Of a DNA stretch of 21,783 nucleotides, positions 1 through 8,627 are shown in pieces. The first letter of the stretch is position 1. Each line of letters begins with the position of its first letter. The notes under the pieces were generated by a model, which was given only the letters and a program-made list of their open reading frames with translations, searched no databases and had not been told where the DNA came from. Source of the stretch: Bacteroides sp. CAG:709. GTDB taxonomy: Bacteria; Bacteroidota; Bacteroidia; Bacteroidales; UBA932. The stretch covers positions 32,919 to 54,701 of the forward strand of contig FR882204.1 of NCBI GenBank assembly GCA_000434935.1. Reading direction: 5' to 3'. The translations under genes and the position numbers were made by a program.

Positions 1-331
1 GGTCGAGAATGAAGCTGACAGCCAGCAACTTGTGCTGCCGCTGACAATCCCTCTGATGATAGGATTCTTCATCGCAATGTTCGCGTACAAGTCGCCTGAC
101 AGCGCCTTGGTGTTCTGGGGGTCAATGATTCCGTTCACGTCGCCTATGGTGATGCTGACCAGAGTGCTCTTCGGCGTACCGACCTGGCAGATCGCCCTTT
201 CTATAGGCATACTTGTACTGACCTTCGTGCTTTGCGCATGGCTTTCTGCCAAGATATACAAGGTTGGAATACTTATGTTCGGCAAGAAGTCGACGTTTAA
301 AGATTTGTGGAAATGGATTAAAATGAAATAA
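1..331 (+). CDS. ABC-2 type transporter permease, C-terminal part (5' truncated by window)
   Basis: The frame is open from base 2, so this is the last 110 codons of a longer gene; an in-frame GTG at 32 is not a believable start. The protein tail has three hydrophobic segments (around LTIPLMIGFFIAMFAY, the MIPFTSPMVMLTRVLFG stretch and IALSIGILVLTFVLCAWL) followed by a short basic cytoplasmic end. The Ser/Pro-rich PFTSPMVM loop, followed by a last membrane helix and a GKK-x-TFKDLWKW tail, is what I recognise from Bacteroidales NatB/YhaP-like ABC-2 permeases that work with an ATPase encoded upstream. Substrate cannot be told from this fragment. The nucleotidase gene starts 2 bases after the stop, so they are probably co-transcribed. 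Confidence 0.85.
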   Translation, partial: VENEADSQQLVLPLTIPLMIGFFIAMFAYKSPDSALVFWGSMIPFTSPMVMLTRVLFGVPTWQIALSIGILVLTFVLCAWLSAKIYKVGILMFGKKSTFKDLWKWIKMK

Positions 332-333
332 TT

Positions 334-1176
334 ATGAGGATAATGAAATTTACTGCGGCTGTAGCTGCCATGTTCCTTGCCCTGACGTTGTCTCAGGCTC
401 AGGAGTACACCGTGAAATGGAAGAAGACGATGATGGATGCTTCCAGGACAGGTGTGAAGATAGCAAGCGCGGACGATGTGAAGGAGTCGATGGGAGAGAT
501 GCGCGGAACCAAGTATTATGCCCCGAACGGAAAGGTGTTCAAGAAAGGCGTCACACCCAAGGTGGCGCGGGTGATGCTGGATGTACAGCCGGAAATGGCT
601 GATGTAAAGCAGGTTGTGGCTTATTCCACGAATGCGATGAGCGCGGCATATCCTGAAAGTGCATTGTCCGACTGGTTTGTGGACCTGCTCATCGGACAAT
701 GCGCTGAAATTACCGGCAAGCGGGTGGATGTCGGTATCGTGAATTTCGGAGGAATCCGCGTAGACATGCCTAAGGGAAATGTACTGCGTGACGATATCAT
801 GTCGATGTTCCCGTTCCGCAACAAACTCTGCTATCTTGAAATCAAAGGAAAGGATGTCAGGGCAATATTCGAGCAGCTTGCAGCCGAGAAATGGCAGGTC
901 GTGGGCGGTGCCAGATGCGTGATTTCCAAGGACGGACGTCTGATTTCCGCTGAAATCGGCGGTGAGCCGCTGGATGATGACAAGGTTTATGGCGTGACGA
1001 CTCTGGATTTTCTTCTCAATGGCGGCGACGGCCTCCATGTCCAGAAAAATGCGCTGTCTGTCCAGGTTCTGGACGGCTATGTCATAGACATTGTCCTTCC
1101 ATACGTGCAGAAACTTACAGCGGAAGGCAAACCTATTGAGTATCATACTGATGGTCGAATCAAAATCGTGGAATAG
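334..1176 (+). CDS. 5'-nucleotidase C-terminal domain protein (stand-alone, secreted)
   Basis: The 280-aa protein starts with a signal peptide (hydrophobic core about residues 5-20, likely cleavage after SQAQ). An alternative start, Met4 (base 343), gives a cleaner signal. Residues about 95-260 match the substrate-specificity domain of UshA-like 5'-nucleotidases (5_nucleotid_C): NFGGIR at 137-142 and NGGDG at 229-233 are its hallmark motifs. The catalytic metallophosphoesterase domain is missing here and lies in the next gene, 3 bases downstream. The two exported proteins probably act together on extracytoplasmic nucleotides or related phosphoesters; this partnership is inferred from adjacency. 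No promoter is visible in the 2-base gap upstream, so it is likely read from the transporter operon. Confidence 0.88.
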   Translation: MRIMKFTAAVAAMFLALTLSQAQEYTVKWKKTMMDASRTGVKIASADDVKESMGEMRGTKYYAPNGKVFKKGVTPKVARVMLDVQPEMADVKQVVAYSTNAMSAAYPESALSDWFVDLLIGQCAEITGKRVDVGIVNFGGIRVDMPKGNVLRDDIMSMFPFRNKLCYLEIKGKDVRAIFEQLAAEKWQVVGGARCVISKDGRLISAEIGGEPLDDDKVYGVTTLDFLLNGGDGLHVQKNALSVQVLDGYVIDIVLPYVQKLTAEGKPIEYHTDGRIKIVE

Positions 1177-1179
1177 CTT

Positions 1180-2007
1180 ATGAAGAAGATATTGACATTT
1201 ATGGCGGCGTTGGTTATGGCCGCAGCATCAATGTCCGCACAGGACTTGGTTATTGTTCATTTCAATGATACCCACAGCCATCTGGAGCCGATTCGCGCCA
1301 GCGAACCTGGCAAGGGTACCGGCGGCGTCATCGAGCGCGCGGCATGTCTGGACAGTATCCGTACGGCGAATGGAAAACGCAATGTGCTTCTTCTCCATGC
1401 CGGTGATTTCAGTCAGGGGACATCATATTTCACCAAATTGAACGGAGATGTTGAAATCAAGGTCATCAATGCCATGAAATATGATGTTGTGACTCTCGGA
1501 AACCATGAGTTCGACAATGGTATCGAAGAACTTTCCAGACGTATGAAGTCATTGAAATGCAAGGTGGTATGTGCCAACTACGATTTTTCTTCATTCGAAC
1601 TCGGGAAATATGTGAAGCCTTATGCCATTGTGCACAAAGGAGGCATGAAGATAGGTGTCTTCGGTCTCCTTACAGATATTACCCGTGTGGTTGCCCGTGA
1701 AACTGCCGACAGAATCCCCAAGATCGACACTTATGAAGCTGCCAACAAATGGGCGGACTATCTGAAGAACGAAAAGCATTGCGATATGGTCATCGCATTG
1801 ACTCATATCGGCTTCGATGAGGGCACGATCTGTGATCCGGACCTTGTGGAAAATACCAGGAACATAGACATTGTCGTAGGCGGACATTCCCATACGTTCC
1901 TCGACGATGTAAAGTTCAGGAAGAATCTCGACGGCAAGGAGGTCCCTATCGTGCAGAACGGCTGCTGGGGGCTCAATGTCGGAGAACTGGACGTATATAA
2001 AAACTAA
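1180..2007 (+). CDS. metallophosphatase, 5'-nucleotidase N-terminal catalytic domain (secreted)
   Basis: The 275-aa protein has a signal peptide (about residues 1-20, ending MSA-Q) and a complete calcineurin-like dinuclear-metal phosphoesterase core. Visible metal ligands are D30 and H32 in FNDTH, D76 in HAGD, N108 and H109 in GNHE, H209 in THIG, and H236 and H238 in GGHSH. It ends soon after the last metal motif, where UshA-type enzymes continue into the C-terminal domain, so it is the catalytic half of a split 5'-nucleotidase with its partner encoded just upstream. The expected reaction is hydrolysis of nucleoside 5'-phosphates or similar phosphoesters outside the cytoplasm. The DeoR-type regulator starts 11 bases downstream and is probably in the same transcript. 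Confidence 0.9.
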   Translation: MKKILTFMAALVMAAASMSAQDLVIVHFNDTHSHLEPIRASEPGKGTGGVIERAACLDSIRTANGKRNVLLLHAGDFSQGTSYFTKLNGDVEIKVINAMKYDVVTLGNHEFDNGIEELSRRMKSLKCKVVCANYDFSSFELGKYVKPYAIVHKGGMKIGVFGLLTDITRVVARETADRIPKIDTYEAANKWADYLKNEKHCDMVIALTHIGFDEGTICDPDLVENTRNIDIVVGGHSHTFLDDVKFRKNLDGKEVPIVQNGCWGLNVGELDVYKN

Positions 2008-2018
2008 ACCAACACATT

Positions 2019-2834
2019 ATGGCTCAATTGAATAACACTCCTGAGACCGAGCTGACCTCCCTAGCGGAGCGCCATAAGTCCATTCTGGATATTTTGCAGC
2101 TTCAGGGAAGTGTGTCCGTTTCTGACCTTGCGGAGCGTCTGGAGGTGTCGGAAGTCACCATCAGGAAGGACCTTTCTGCGCTGGAGAAGCAGAATAAGCT
2201 TTACCGCACCCATGGCCGCGCCATTCCTATCAGCCCGTATATAGGCGACCGTCATATCAATGAAAAAGAGAAACAGTTCGTTCTGGAAAAGAGGGCTATC
2301 GGAAAGGTCGCAGCCTCTATGGTCAATGAACACGACTCTATCCTGATGGCGTCCGGCACGTCGATATTTTACGCTGCCAAAGAATTGGTGGAGAAGAAGA
2401 ACATTACGGTCATATCCGCTTCTGTATCAGCTTCTTCATTGCTTTCGCAGAACAAGGACATTGATGTCGTCCAGCTGGGTGGCATCGTGCGTGAAAGTTC
2501 AGTTTCGGTGGTCGGGTCGTTCGCGGAAGATATGCTGAAATATTTCAACTGCAACCTGCTTTTCATGGGAGCTGACGGCGTCGATCTGGAATTCGGCGTC
2601 ACCACGACCAATATGATGGAGGCGAACCTGAACAGGATGATGATGATGAACACGTCACAGCAGACCGTGCTCCTTGTCGATAGCAGCAAGTTCGGCAAGA
2701 AGGGATTCAGCAAGATTTGCGACGTGGGAGAAATCGACCGCATCATCACGGACGATAAAATCCCTCAGATTTATCTGGAAAGTCTTCAGGAGCAGGGCAT
2801 TGAGGTGACAATCGTCCCTGTGTCCCGCGGTTAG
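2019..2834 (+). CDS. DeoR/GlpR-family transcriptional regulator
   Basis: The 271-aa protein has an N-terminal DeoR winged helix-turn-helix at about residues 18-66 (VSVSDLAERLEVSEVTIRKD is the recognition region, followed by the family's TxGRA-like turn at THGRAIP). A C-terminal DeoRC sugar-phosphate sensor domain (about 85-255) follows, with an SGTS phosphate-binding loop near LMASGTSIFYAA and the later GADGVD motif. Such proteins usually repress sugar or nucleoside catabolic genes and release DNA on binding a phosphorylated sugar. Being last in a run with two nucleotidase genes suggests it may respond to sugar phosphates derived from nucleotide breakdown, which is only inference. It abuts yicC tail to tail with no intervening base. 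Confidence 0.9.
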   Translation: MAQLNNTPETELTSLAERHKSILDILQLQGSVSVSDLAERLEVSEVTIRKDLSALEKQNKLYRTHGRAIPISPYIGDRHINEKEKQFVLEKRAIGKVAASMVNEHDSILMASGTSIFYAAKELVEKKNITVISASVSASSLLSQNKDIDVVQLGGIVRESSVSVVGSFAEDMLKYFNCNLLFMGADGVDLEFGVTTTNMMEANLNRMMMMNTSQQTVLLVDSSKFGKKGFSKICDVGEIDRIITDDKIPQIYLESLQEQGIEVTIVPVSRG

Positions 2835-3710
2835 TTACAGGATGTTCATCGACTGCTCGCGGATTTTCTCCAGCTCATCTTTCATGCGGACTACGACTTT
2901 CTGTATTCCGGCATGATTTGCCTTTGAACCGGTGGTGTTGATTTCCCTGCCCATTTCCTGGATGATGAATCCAAGTTTCTTTCCGGGGAAATCTTCGCCG
3001 TCGATGGTATCCATGAAATATTTGCAATGCTGGCGGAGGCGGACTTTCTCCTCATTGATGTCCAGCTTTTCGAGGTAGTATACCATTTCTTCCTCGAAGC
3101 GGCTCTGGTCAGGCTTGAGAAGAAGGTCGGAAATGGCTTTCTCGATCTTCGAACGTACAGCGGCAATGCGCTCTCCCTCGAAGGACTCCACCTCGTCTTC
3201 CAGTTTCAAAATATTGTTGACGCGGCCCGTAACATCCTTGTACAGAGCGACTCCCTCGCGAGCTCTGAACTCGTTTGTGTTCTCGATCGCTTTCTCTATC
3301 GCAGCCTCTACCTCAGGCCAATTCTCTTCCGTGATTATATCCTGTCGGGTATTGTCAATGACATCCGGGAAACGGAGAATCGAGTTCATGTACAATGCCG
3401 TGTCCACCTGGATTCCCAGCTTGTCGCCCAATGTCGTTATCTGACGGAAATACTCTTCGGCGAGGTCAGCATTGATATGCTTGGCAGAAGATACTGCATT
3501 GGCCTCGAATGTGACGAAGAAATCGATTGTACCCCTGTGCAGCTTTTCTGCAAGCATTTGGCGTACAATAAGTTCCTTATCCTTAGGCAGAAGGGTGGAC
3601 TTGATGTTGACATCAGCAGTCTTGCCGTTCAGCGTTCTGATTTCTATGGTCAGTTTGCCTGCTTTCAGGCTGGCCTCGGCCTTGCCGTATCCTGTCATTG
3701 ACTTTATCAT
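2835..3710 (-). CDS. YicC/YloC-family endoribonuclease
   Basis: The 291-aa protein is full length for the family. The start MIKSMTGYGKAE is diagnostic of YicC-like proteins (YicC N-terminal domain about residues 2-155), and the C-terminal DUF1732 region (about 205-291) ends with the conserved stretch ENTTGSK-like EINTTGSKANHAGIQ. Family members in E. coli and B. subtilis have been shown to be endoribonucleases affecting RNA turnover. The stop codon abuts the stop of the DeoR gene. A -7 box (TATTTTTG on the - strand) lies about 24 bases upstream of the ATG, so it is probably a single-gene transcript divergent from glnS. Confidence 0.92.
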   Translation of the reverse strand: MIKSMTGYGKAEASLKAGKLTIEIRTLNGKTADVNIKSTLLPKDKELIVRQMLAEKLHRGTIDFFVTFEANAVSSAKHINADLAEEYFRQITTLGDKLGIQVDTALYMNSILRFPDVIDNTRQDIITEENWPEVEAAIEKAIENTNEFRAREGVALYKDVTGRVNNILKLEDEVESFEGERIAAVRSKIEKAISDLLLKPDQSRFEEEMVYYLEKLDINEEKVRLRQHCKYFMDTIDGEDFPGKKLGFIIQEMGREINTTGSKANHAGIQKVVVRMKDELEKIREQSMNIL

Positions 3711-3733
3711 ACTACATTTTCGTTAACCGACCG

Positions 3734-3741
3734 CAAAAATA
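3734..3741 (-). promoter_or_regulatory. -7 box of the yicC promoter
   Basis: The - strand reads TATTTTTG, an exact fit to the Bacteroidota -7 consensus TAnnTTTG, 24 bases before the yicC ATG. No convincing -33 TTTG is visible. The expected -33 region (about 3761) lies between the two -7 boxes of this divergent intergenic region. Confidence 0.6.
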
Positions 3742-3772
3742 CGAAATATTTTAGAATTGAACGGATTTTTCG

Positions 3773-3780
3773 TAAGTTTG
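3773..3780 (+). promoter_or_regulatory. -7 box of the glnS promoter
   Basis: TAAGTTTG matches TAnnTTTG and lies 41 bases before the glnS ATG. The matching -33 element is weak. This box faces away from the yicC box, 31 bases apart, so the two polymerase footprints would overlap. Confidence 0.6.
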
Positions 3781-3821
3781 TAGATTGTGAAATAAATGGA
3801 TTAATTGAACTGATTATACGT

Positions 3822-5498
3822 ATGATGGAAGAAGTCAAGAAAGAGGTTGAAGAGCCAAAGAGGCTGAATTTCCTCGAAGAAATCATTGAATCTGATCTCA
3901 AGTCCGGGAAAATGGACAGCATTTTGACCCGTTTCCCTCCGGAGCCGAACGGATATCTGCACCTTGGACATGCGAAAAGTATCTGCATAAACTTCGGACT
4001 GGCTCAGAAATATGGCGGCAAGACAAACTTGCGTTTCGACGATACCAACCCGACCAAGGAAGACACCGAGTATGTGGATTCTATTAAAGAAGATATCCAA
4101 TGGCTTGGTTTCCAGTGGGATAAGGAGAGATATGCTTCTGACTATTTCGACCAGCTGTACGAATGGGCTGAAGACCTGATAAAGAGGGGATTGGCATACG
4201 TCGATGACCAGACTCAGGAAGAAATCAGCAAAGGACGCGGCACCGTCGACAAGCCGGGCGTTGAAAGCCCTTACAGAAACAGGAGCGTAGAGGAGAACCT
4301 CCAGATTTTCCGTGATATGAAAGCCGGCAAATATGCTGACGGCGAGAAAGTCCTCAGGGCGAAGATTGATATGGCGAGCCCGAACATGATGTTCCGCGAT
4401 CCGCTTCTCTATCGTATCAAGCATGCTTCACATCATCGTACAGGTGACAAGTGGTGCATCTATCCGATGTATGACTTCACTCACGGACAATGCGATTCCA
4501 TCGAGCATATCACACATTCAATCTGCACACTGGAATTCGACGTGCACAGGCCTCTGTATGACTGGTTTATCCAGACACTCGGCATCTATCCGTCACACCA
4601 GTATGAATTTGCCAGATTGAACCTTACATATACCCTCATGAGCAAGCGTAAGCTTCTTGAACTCGTCCAGAAAGGCTTCGTAAGCGGGTGGAACGACCCA
4701 CGTATGCCTACGCTTTGCGGTGTCAGGAGAAGAGGCTATACCGCAGAGGCATTGAAAATGTTCTGCGAGAAGATCGGTGTTTCCAAACGTGACCAGCTGA
4801 TGGATATCCAGCTTCTTGAATGGTGCGTGCGTCAGGACCTTAACGCAAGGTCGAACCGCTACATGGTGGTTGAGGACCCTATAAAGGTGACCCTCACCAA
4901 CTGGGAGCCGGGCAAGGTGGAATGGTTCGACTGCCCGCTCAACCCTGCCGACCCTGAAGGTGCATCACGTAAGGTGCCTTTCACCGGAGAACTGTATATC
5001 AGCCGCGCGGACTTCATGGAGGATGCTCCCAAGAAGTTCTTCCGTCTCAAACCGGACGGCGAGGTCCGCCTCAAATATACCTATATCATAAAGTGCAATG
5101 AAGTTGTAAAGGATGCCGAGGGCAATGTCGTTGAACTCAAGTGTACTTTCGACCCTTCTACACGTCCGGGCAGCGGCGAATGGAGAAGCGTGAAGGGCAC
5201 GATCCATTGGGTATCAGTTGAACATGCGAAAGAAATCGACCTCCGTCTCTATGACAAGCTCTTCACTCTGGCAGATATGAGCCAGGTTCCTGAGGACAAG
5301 GACTACAAGGATTTCCTGAATCCTGATTCTCTGGTCCATGCGAAAGGTTATGCCGAGCCGGCATTGCTGGAAGACAAGTCCGGAATCGCCGTACAGTTCG
5401 AGCGTGTCGGATATTATTTCCAGGATCCTGACAGCACGCCTGAGCATCCTGTATTCAACAGGACGACCACGCTGAAAGATTCCTACAAACCGGAATAA
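3822..5498 (+). CDS. glnS: glutaminyl-tRNA synthetase
   Basis: The 558-aa class Ic aminoacyl-tRNA synthetase charges tRNA-Gln with glutamine in the cytoplasm. The catalytic signature PPEPNGYLHLGHAKS (HIGH box HLGH at residues 47-50) and the KMSKS-type loop LMSKRK (about 272-277) are both present. RFDDTNP at 71-77 and VHRPLYDWF at 241-249 are characteristic of GlnRS/GluRS, and the C-terminal half has the GlnRS-type anticodon-binding beta-barrels (about 340-540). Length agrees with bacterial GlnRS. The start at 3822 has two adjacent ATG codons, so the true start could be one codon later. It converges on the fucosidase gene with 12 bases between the stops. Confidence 0.97.
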   Translation: MMEEVKKEVEEPKRLNFLEEIIESDLKSGKMDSILTRFPPEPNGYLHLGHAKSICINFGLAQKYGGKTNLRFDDTNPTKEDTEYVDSIKEDIQWLGFQWDKERYASDYFDQLYEWAEDLIKRGLAYVDDQTQEEISKGRGTVDKPGVESPYRNRSVEENLQIFRDMKAGKYADGEKVLRAKIDMASPNMMFRDPLLYRIKHASHHRTGDKWCIYPMYDFTHGQCDSIEHITHSICTLEFDVHRPLYDWFIQTLGIYPSHQYEFARLNLTYTLMSKRKLLELVQKGFVSGWNDPRMPTLCGVRRRGYTAEALKMFCEKIGVSKRDQLMDIQLLEWCVRQDLNARSNRYMVVEDPIKVTLTNWEPGKVEWFDCPLNPADPEGASRKVPFTGELYISRADFMEDAPKKFFRLKPDGEVRLKYTYIIKCNEVVKDAEGNVVELKCTFDPSTRPGSGEWRSVKGTIHWVSVEHAKEIDLRLYDKLFTLADMSQVPEDKDYKDFLNPDSLVHAKGYAEPALLEDKSGIAVQFERVGYYFQDPDSTPEHPVFNRTTTLKDSYKPE

Positions 5499-5510
5499 TG
5501 CTGATTGTCT

Positions 5511-7379
5511 TTAGAATAGTCCGATGCTGTCTTCTATGGATGCGTCGGACTTTATTTTTATGTAGCGGCAATTCACTCCGTTATGGAAATGCACATACCT
5601 CGGTGACGGATCATTGATCAGATTGCCGAACTCGAAGCTGGACATGGCCTGCCACGTGGCCCCGTCGCTGCTCACGCTGATTTCGCCTTTGATGTTGCCG
5701 GTCACTCCCTGCGGAGAATATACGATACCATTGAGCCACAATGCTTTGCCTAGGTCGATTTCATGGTACTGTCCATCGTTTTTCCATGCTGTCGCATCAT
5801 ATTCCAGCATCTGCGGAGCCCTGAATGCCAGCCCGTCGAACGGCGCCCATTGCGAATGATGTGCTGAAATTCCGCTGATTGCCACCGGAGCCCTGGAGCC
5901 GATGAGACGGAATCTGAGGCCATTTGTTTCAATGTCATTGAAACGTAGAATCCTCTTGTGACCGATGTTGGTTGACGCGGCGATTTCGTGCCATACGCCG
6001 TCCTGCAATGCGTCGACGGCGAACATTTCTGCGCGCTCACCTACGGTCGCGATTGCTTCCTGAAGGACAATGCGGTTGATTGTCCGTTTCTCCGGAAGCG
6101 TGATTATGAAATTGTCGCCGTCTTCAAGCGAGATATATGTATCATTGTCATTGTCAAGCAGTTCGCTTGCTCCCGTGGCGTCGGCAAGAAGGTTATTGCC
6201 ATAGGTGGATCTGATTCTGCGGCCTGTCTCTTCGAGGACTTCCACGTCTTTTTGTGCGAAGCGTCCTTCGCGGTTCGGAGGGATGTTGAGGAGGAAGATG
6301 GCATTGCCGCCGACGCTGCGCTCGTAGATGTCGAAAACGTTGTCCGCGCTCCTTGTCATCTGGTGGTCGTCGTCCCTGTAGAACCATCCGTCTCTTATGG
6401 ATGTGTTCACTTCAGTCGGCTGATAATGAAGCCATTTGCCCTGATACAGCTCCCCGCGTCCGGCAAGCGGATTTGCCATCATGTCTTTGAACTGCGAAAG
6501 AGTGTCAGGGTTTTCCATGTATGGAACGACATTGAATTCCGTGTCTCTGGTCCTGCCTGCCTCATTCCCGCACCAGCGGATGTCTTCGCGCCCGAAAATG
6601 TTGGCTTCCGGGGCCAATGTGTGGATGAGTTCCTTCCAAGCTTTATAATTATAGGTCTGTCCTCCTTTCTGTTTAGGATGTGCGCCGTCCAGCCAGATTT
6701 CATAAATCGGCCCGTATTCCGTGAGCAGTTCGAAAAGCTGGTTCAGGTAATATTCATTGTAATCATCGACATTGAACCGGAAAGTCGTCTTGTTCGCGAA
6801 CGGGCGTCCTTCGATTTCGCGCGGTATGGTCCTGAGCGACGGTTTGCTGAGGTCGCCGTAGAGGCCGTCGGGGCTCTCGATTTGGTAGAGGTCGGCAGGG
6901 GAGAGGTAGACTCCGAGCTTCAGCCCGTATTTCCGGCATGACTCGGAAAGGTCTTTCATGATGTCGCCTTTCCCGTTCCGGAATCCTGTGGACATGATGC
7001 CGTGTCTGGTGTATCTGCTCTGCCACAAGACGAAGCCGTCGTGATGTTTGGCGGTGAAAATCACCATTGTCATCCCCGCATCCTTCATCGCTTTGCACCA
7101 TTGGTCGGTGTCGGCTTCTTTCAATGCGAATATTTCGGGGGATTCGAACCCGTCGCCCCATTCCTTGCGGGTGAATGTGTTCGGCCCGAAGTGCACGAAT
7201 GCAATGAACTCTCTGTCAAGAGCTCCCATCTGCTGCCGCGTAGGTATGACATTGGCTGCCTTTTCAATGATTGTGCGCTCGTCGTCGCCCTCGGTTTTTA
7301 CTGTGTTGCAATATTTTTTCGTGCCGCATCCTGTCAATGCGATGAGTGCCGCAATGGCTAGCAGTCTTAAAGAAGTCAT
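5511..7379 (-). CDS. GH29 alpha-L-fucosidase lipoprotein with C-terminal discoidin-like domains
   Basis: The 622-aa protein begins with a lipoprotein signal (lipobox LTGC, lipidated Cys18). The GH29 catalytic barrel spans about residues 45-395: HFGPNTF (63-69), the KHHDGF motif (111-116) and IWLDGAHP, where D231 is the expected nucleophile. Two beta-rich segments follow, about 395-510 and 520-622; the last has the pattern of an F5/8 type C (discoidin) carbohydrate-binding domain. The family removes terminal L-fucose from glycans, here probably host or plant glycans at the cell surface or in the periplasm. No SusC/SusD pair, sulfatase or other glycosidase is adjacent, so it is not in a recognisable polysaccharide utilisation locus within the window. 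Linkage specificity cannot be told. Confidence 0.92.
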   Translation of the reverse strand: MTSLRLLAIAALIALTGCGTKKYCNTVKTEGDDERTIIEKAANVIPTRQQMGALDREFIAFVHFGPNTFTRKEWGDGFESPEIFALKEADTDQWCKAMKDAGMTMVIFTAKHHDGFVLWQSRYTRHGIMSTGFRNGKGDIMKDLSESCRKYGLKLGVYLSPADLYQIESPDGLYGDLSKPSLRTIPREIEGRPFANKTTFRFNVDDYNEYYLNQLFELLTEYGPIYEIWLDGAHPKQKGGQTYNYKAWKELIHTLAPEANIFGREDIRWCGNEAGRTRDTEFNVVPYMENPDTLSQFKDMMANPLAGRGELYQGKWLHYQPTEVNTSIRDGWFYRDDDHQMTRSADNVFDIYERSVGGNAIFLLNIPPNREGRFAQKDVEVLEETGRRIRSTYGNNLLADATGASELLDNDNDTYISLEDGDNFIITLPEKRTINRIVLQEAIATVGERAEMFAVDALQDGVWHEIAASTNIGHKRILRFNDIETNGLRFRLIGSRAPVAISGISAHHSQWAPFDGLAFRAPQMLEYDATAWKNDGQYHEIDLGKALWLNGIVYSPQGVTGNIKGEISVSSDGATWQAMSSFEFGNLINDPSPRYVHFHNGVNCRYIKIKSDASIEDSIGLF

Positions 7380-7443
7380 TGTTTGTTTTTTTTATTACTT
7401 GCATCAAAAAGCAAGCCGTTTTCATTTTTTCGCCAATTATTGT

Positions 7444-7451
7444 TAAATTTG
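7444..7451 (+). promoter_or_regulatory. -7 box of the GNAT-like gene promoter
   Basis: TAAATTTG followed by CAG is a good match to the extended Bacteroidota -7 box, 41 bases before the ATG at 7493. A T-rich tract lies about 15-25 bases upstream, without a clean TTTG. Confidence 0.6.
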
Positions 7452-7492
7452 CAGATTGTGCCGGGGATGGCATATGTGCTAAAACCAGAATT

Positions 7493-8611
7493 ATGGCAAA
7501 TTATAATATCGTTGAGGTCAAGGACAAGAAAAATCTGAAGAGATTCATAAAGTTTCCTGACGAGTTGTATAAGGATTGCAAGCAGTATGTGCCTGCTCTT
7601 CATTCGGATCAGGTGTACAGTCTTACGAAAGACCCTGCGTTGGATTATTGCAGTCACAAGTTGTGGATGGTGCTTGACGGCGACAAAGTGGTCGGGCGTA
7701 TCTGCGCCATGATCAATCCTCGTTATAACGAGCTGTATGGCAAGAAAAGAGCCCGCTTCGGCTGGTTCGATACCATCAATGACATCGAGGTTGCCAGACT
7801 TCTTATAGGGACTGCCGAGGATTGGGCCAGGGAAAACGGTATGAATGAGGTGCATGGCCCGTTGTATTACAATACATTGGGAAAACAGGGAATGTTGGTA
7901 GAGGGATTTGAGAATATCCCGCCGTTCAATTGCCTTTACAACTTCGCATATTATAATGACCTGGTAACGGCATTGGGTTATGAGAAGGAGTGCGACTGGC
8001 TTCAGTACAAGATGGATGCGTGTCAGGGCGTGCAGGAGAAGATGACGAGAATTGCCGGCATGTTGAAGGAGAGGTACAATCTCCATGAGGGCTCGTTGAA
8101 CAAACTGAAGAAGGACAAGGAGATGGTGAAATATTTTTTCAAGGTTTACAATGAAAGTTTCGCCGCAGCCGTGTATAACTTCATACCGTTCACAGAGAAG
8201 GAGATAGCACACGAAGCGAAAGTGTCGATACCGTTTGTCAATGACAAGGTCAGCAGCATTGTCCTGGATGAGAACAATGAGCTTGTGGCGTTCGGCATAG
8301 CTTTTCCTAACATGTCGAAGGCTCTCCAGAAGGCCAAGGGACGCCTGTTCCCGTTCGGCTGGTATCATTTGCTGAAGGCAATGCACAACTACGAGGCGGT
8401 GGACCTGATGCTCAACGGTGCCGTGCCGCAGTGGCAGAACAAGGGCGTGAGCGCAATCTATCATTGCGCAATGTCCGACAAATACCAGAAGGCCCGGACG
8501 AGGGTTGCCATCTCGAATCCTCAGATAGAGACAAACAGTGCGGTGAATGTCTGGGGAAAATATGAGCATGAGTTGTTCATGCGTCGCCGCTGTTACGTAA
8601 AAACGCTGTAA
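7493..8611 (+). CDS. GNAT-like acyltransferase fold protein, function unassigned
   Basis: I chose the ATG at 7493 (372 aa, MANYNIVEVKDKK) rather than an earlier in-frame codon at 7346, because the -7 box at 7444-7451 lies between the two and the extra residues would overlap the fucosidase start. The protein is a conserved Bacteroidota type usually annotated as N-acetyltransferase or hypothetical. The N-terminal half has an acetyltransferase-like layout (beta strand WMVLDGDKVVGRICAMINP, then FGWFDTINDIEVARLLI and HGPLYYNTLGKQGMLVEGF), with a second similar half to about residue 360. No substrate is recognisable. prfA follows after 16 bases, so the two may be co-transcribed. It is divergent from the fucosidase gene. 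Confidence 0.8.
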   Translation: MANYNIVEVKDKKNLKRFIKFPDELYKDCKQYVPALHSDQVYSLTKDPALDYCSHKLWMVLDGDKVVGRICAMINPRYNELYGKKRARFGWFDTINDIEVARLLIGTAEDWARENGMNEVHGPLYYNTLGKQGMLVEGFENIPPFNCLYNFAYYNDLVTALGYEKECDWLQYKMDACQGVQEKMTRIAGMLKERYNLHEGSLNKLKKDKEMVKYFFKVYNESFAAAVYNFIPFTEKEIAHEAKVSIPFVNDKVSSIVLDENNELVAFGIAFPNMSKALQKAKGRLFPFGWYHLLKAMHNYEAVDLMLNGAVPQWQNKGVSAIYHCAMSDKYQKARTRVAISNPQIETNSAVNVWGKYEHELFMRRRCYVKTL

Positions 8612-8627
8612 AAGAAAACTAATATAT

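Noticed and set aside
3027..3701. 224-codon open frame on the + strand
   Set aside because: Shadow of yicC on the opposite strand; yicC has the diagnostic start and end motifs and a matching -7 box.
5988..6941. 317-codon open frame on the + strand
   Set aside because: Antisense to the GH29 fucosidase, whose catalytic motifs are clear; the frame shows no recognisable domain or promoter.
7346..7492. 49-codon N-terminal extension of the GNAT-like protein
   Set aside because: It would start inside the fucosidase gene, and the -7 box at 7444-7451 lies downstream of that start; the ATG at 7493 fits the promoter.
7376..8569. 397-codon open frame on the - strand
   Set aside because: It lies fully antisense to the GNAT-like gene, has no family features and is rich in His/Leu/Val typical of reverse-frame translation of a real gene.
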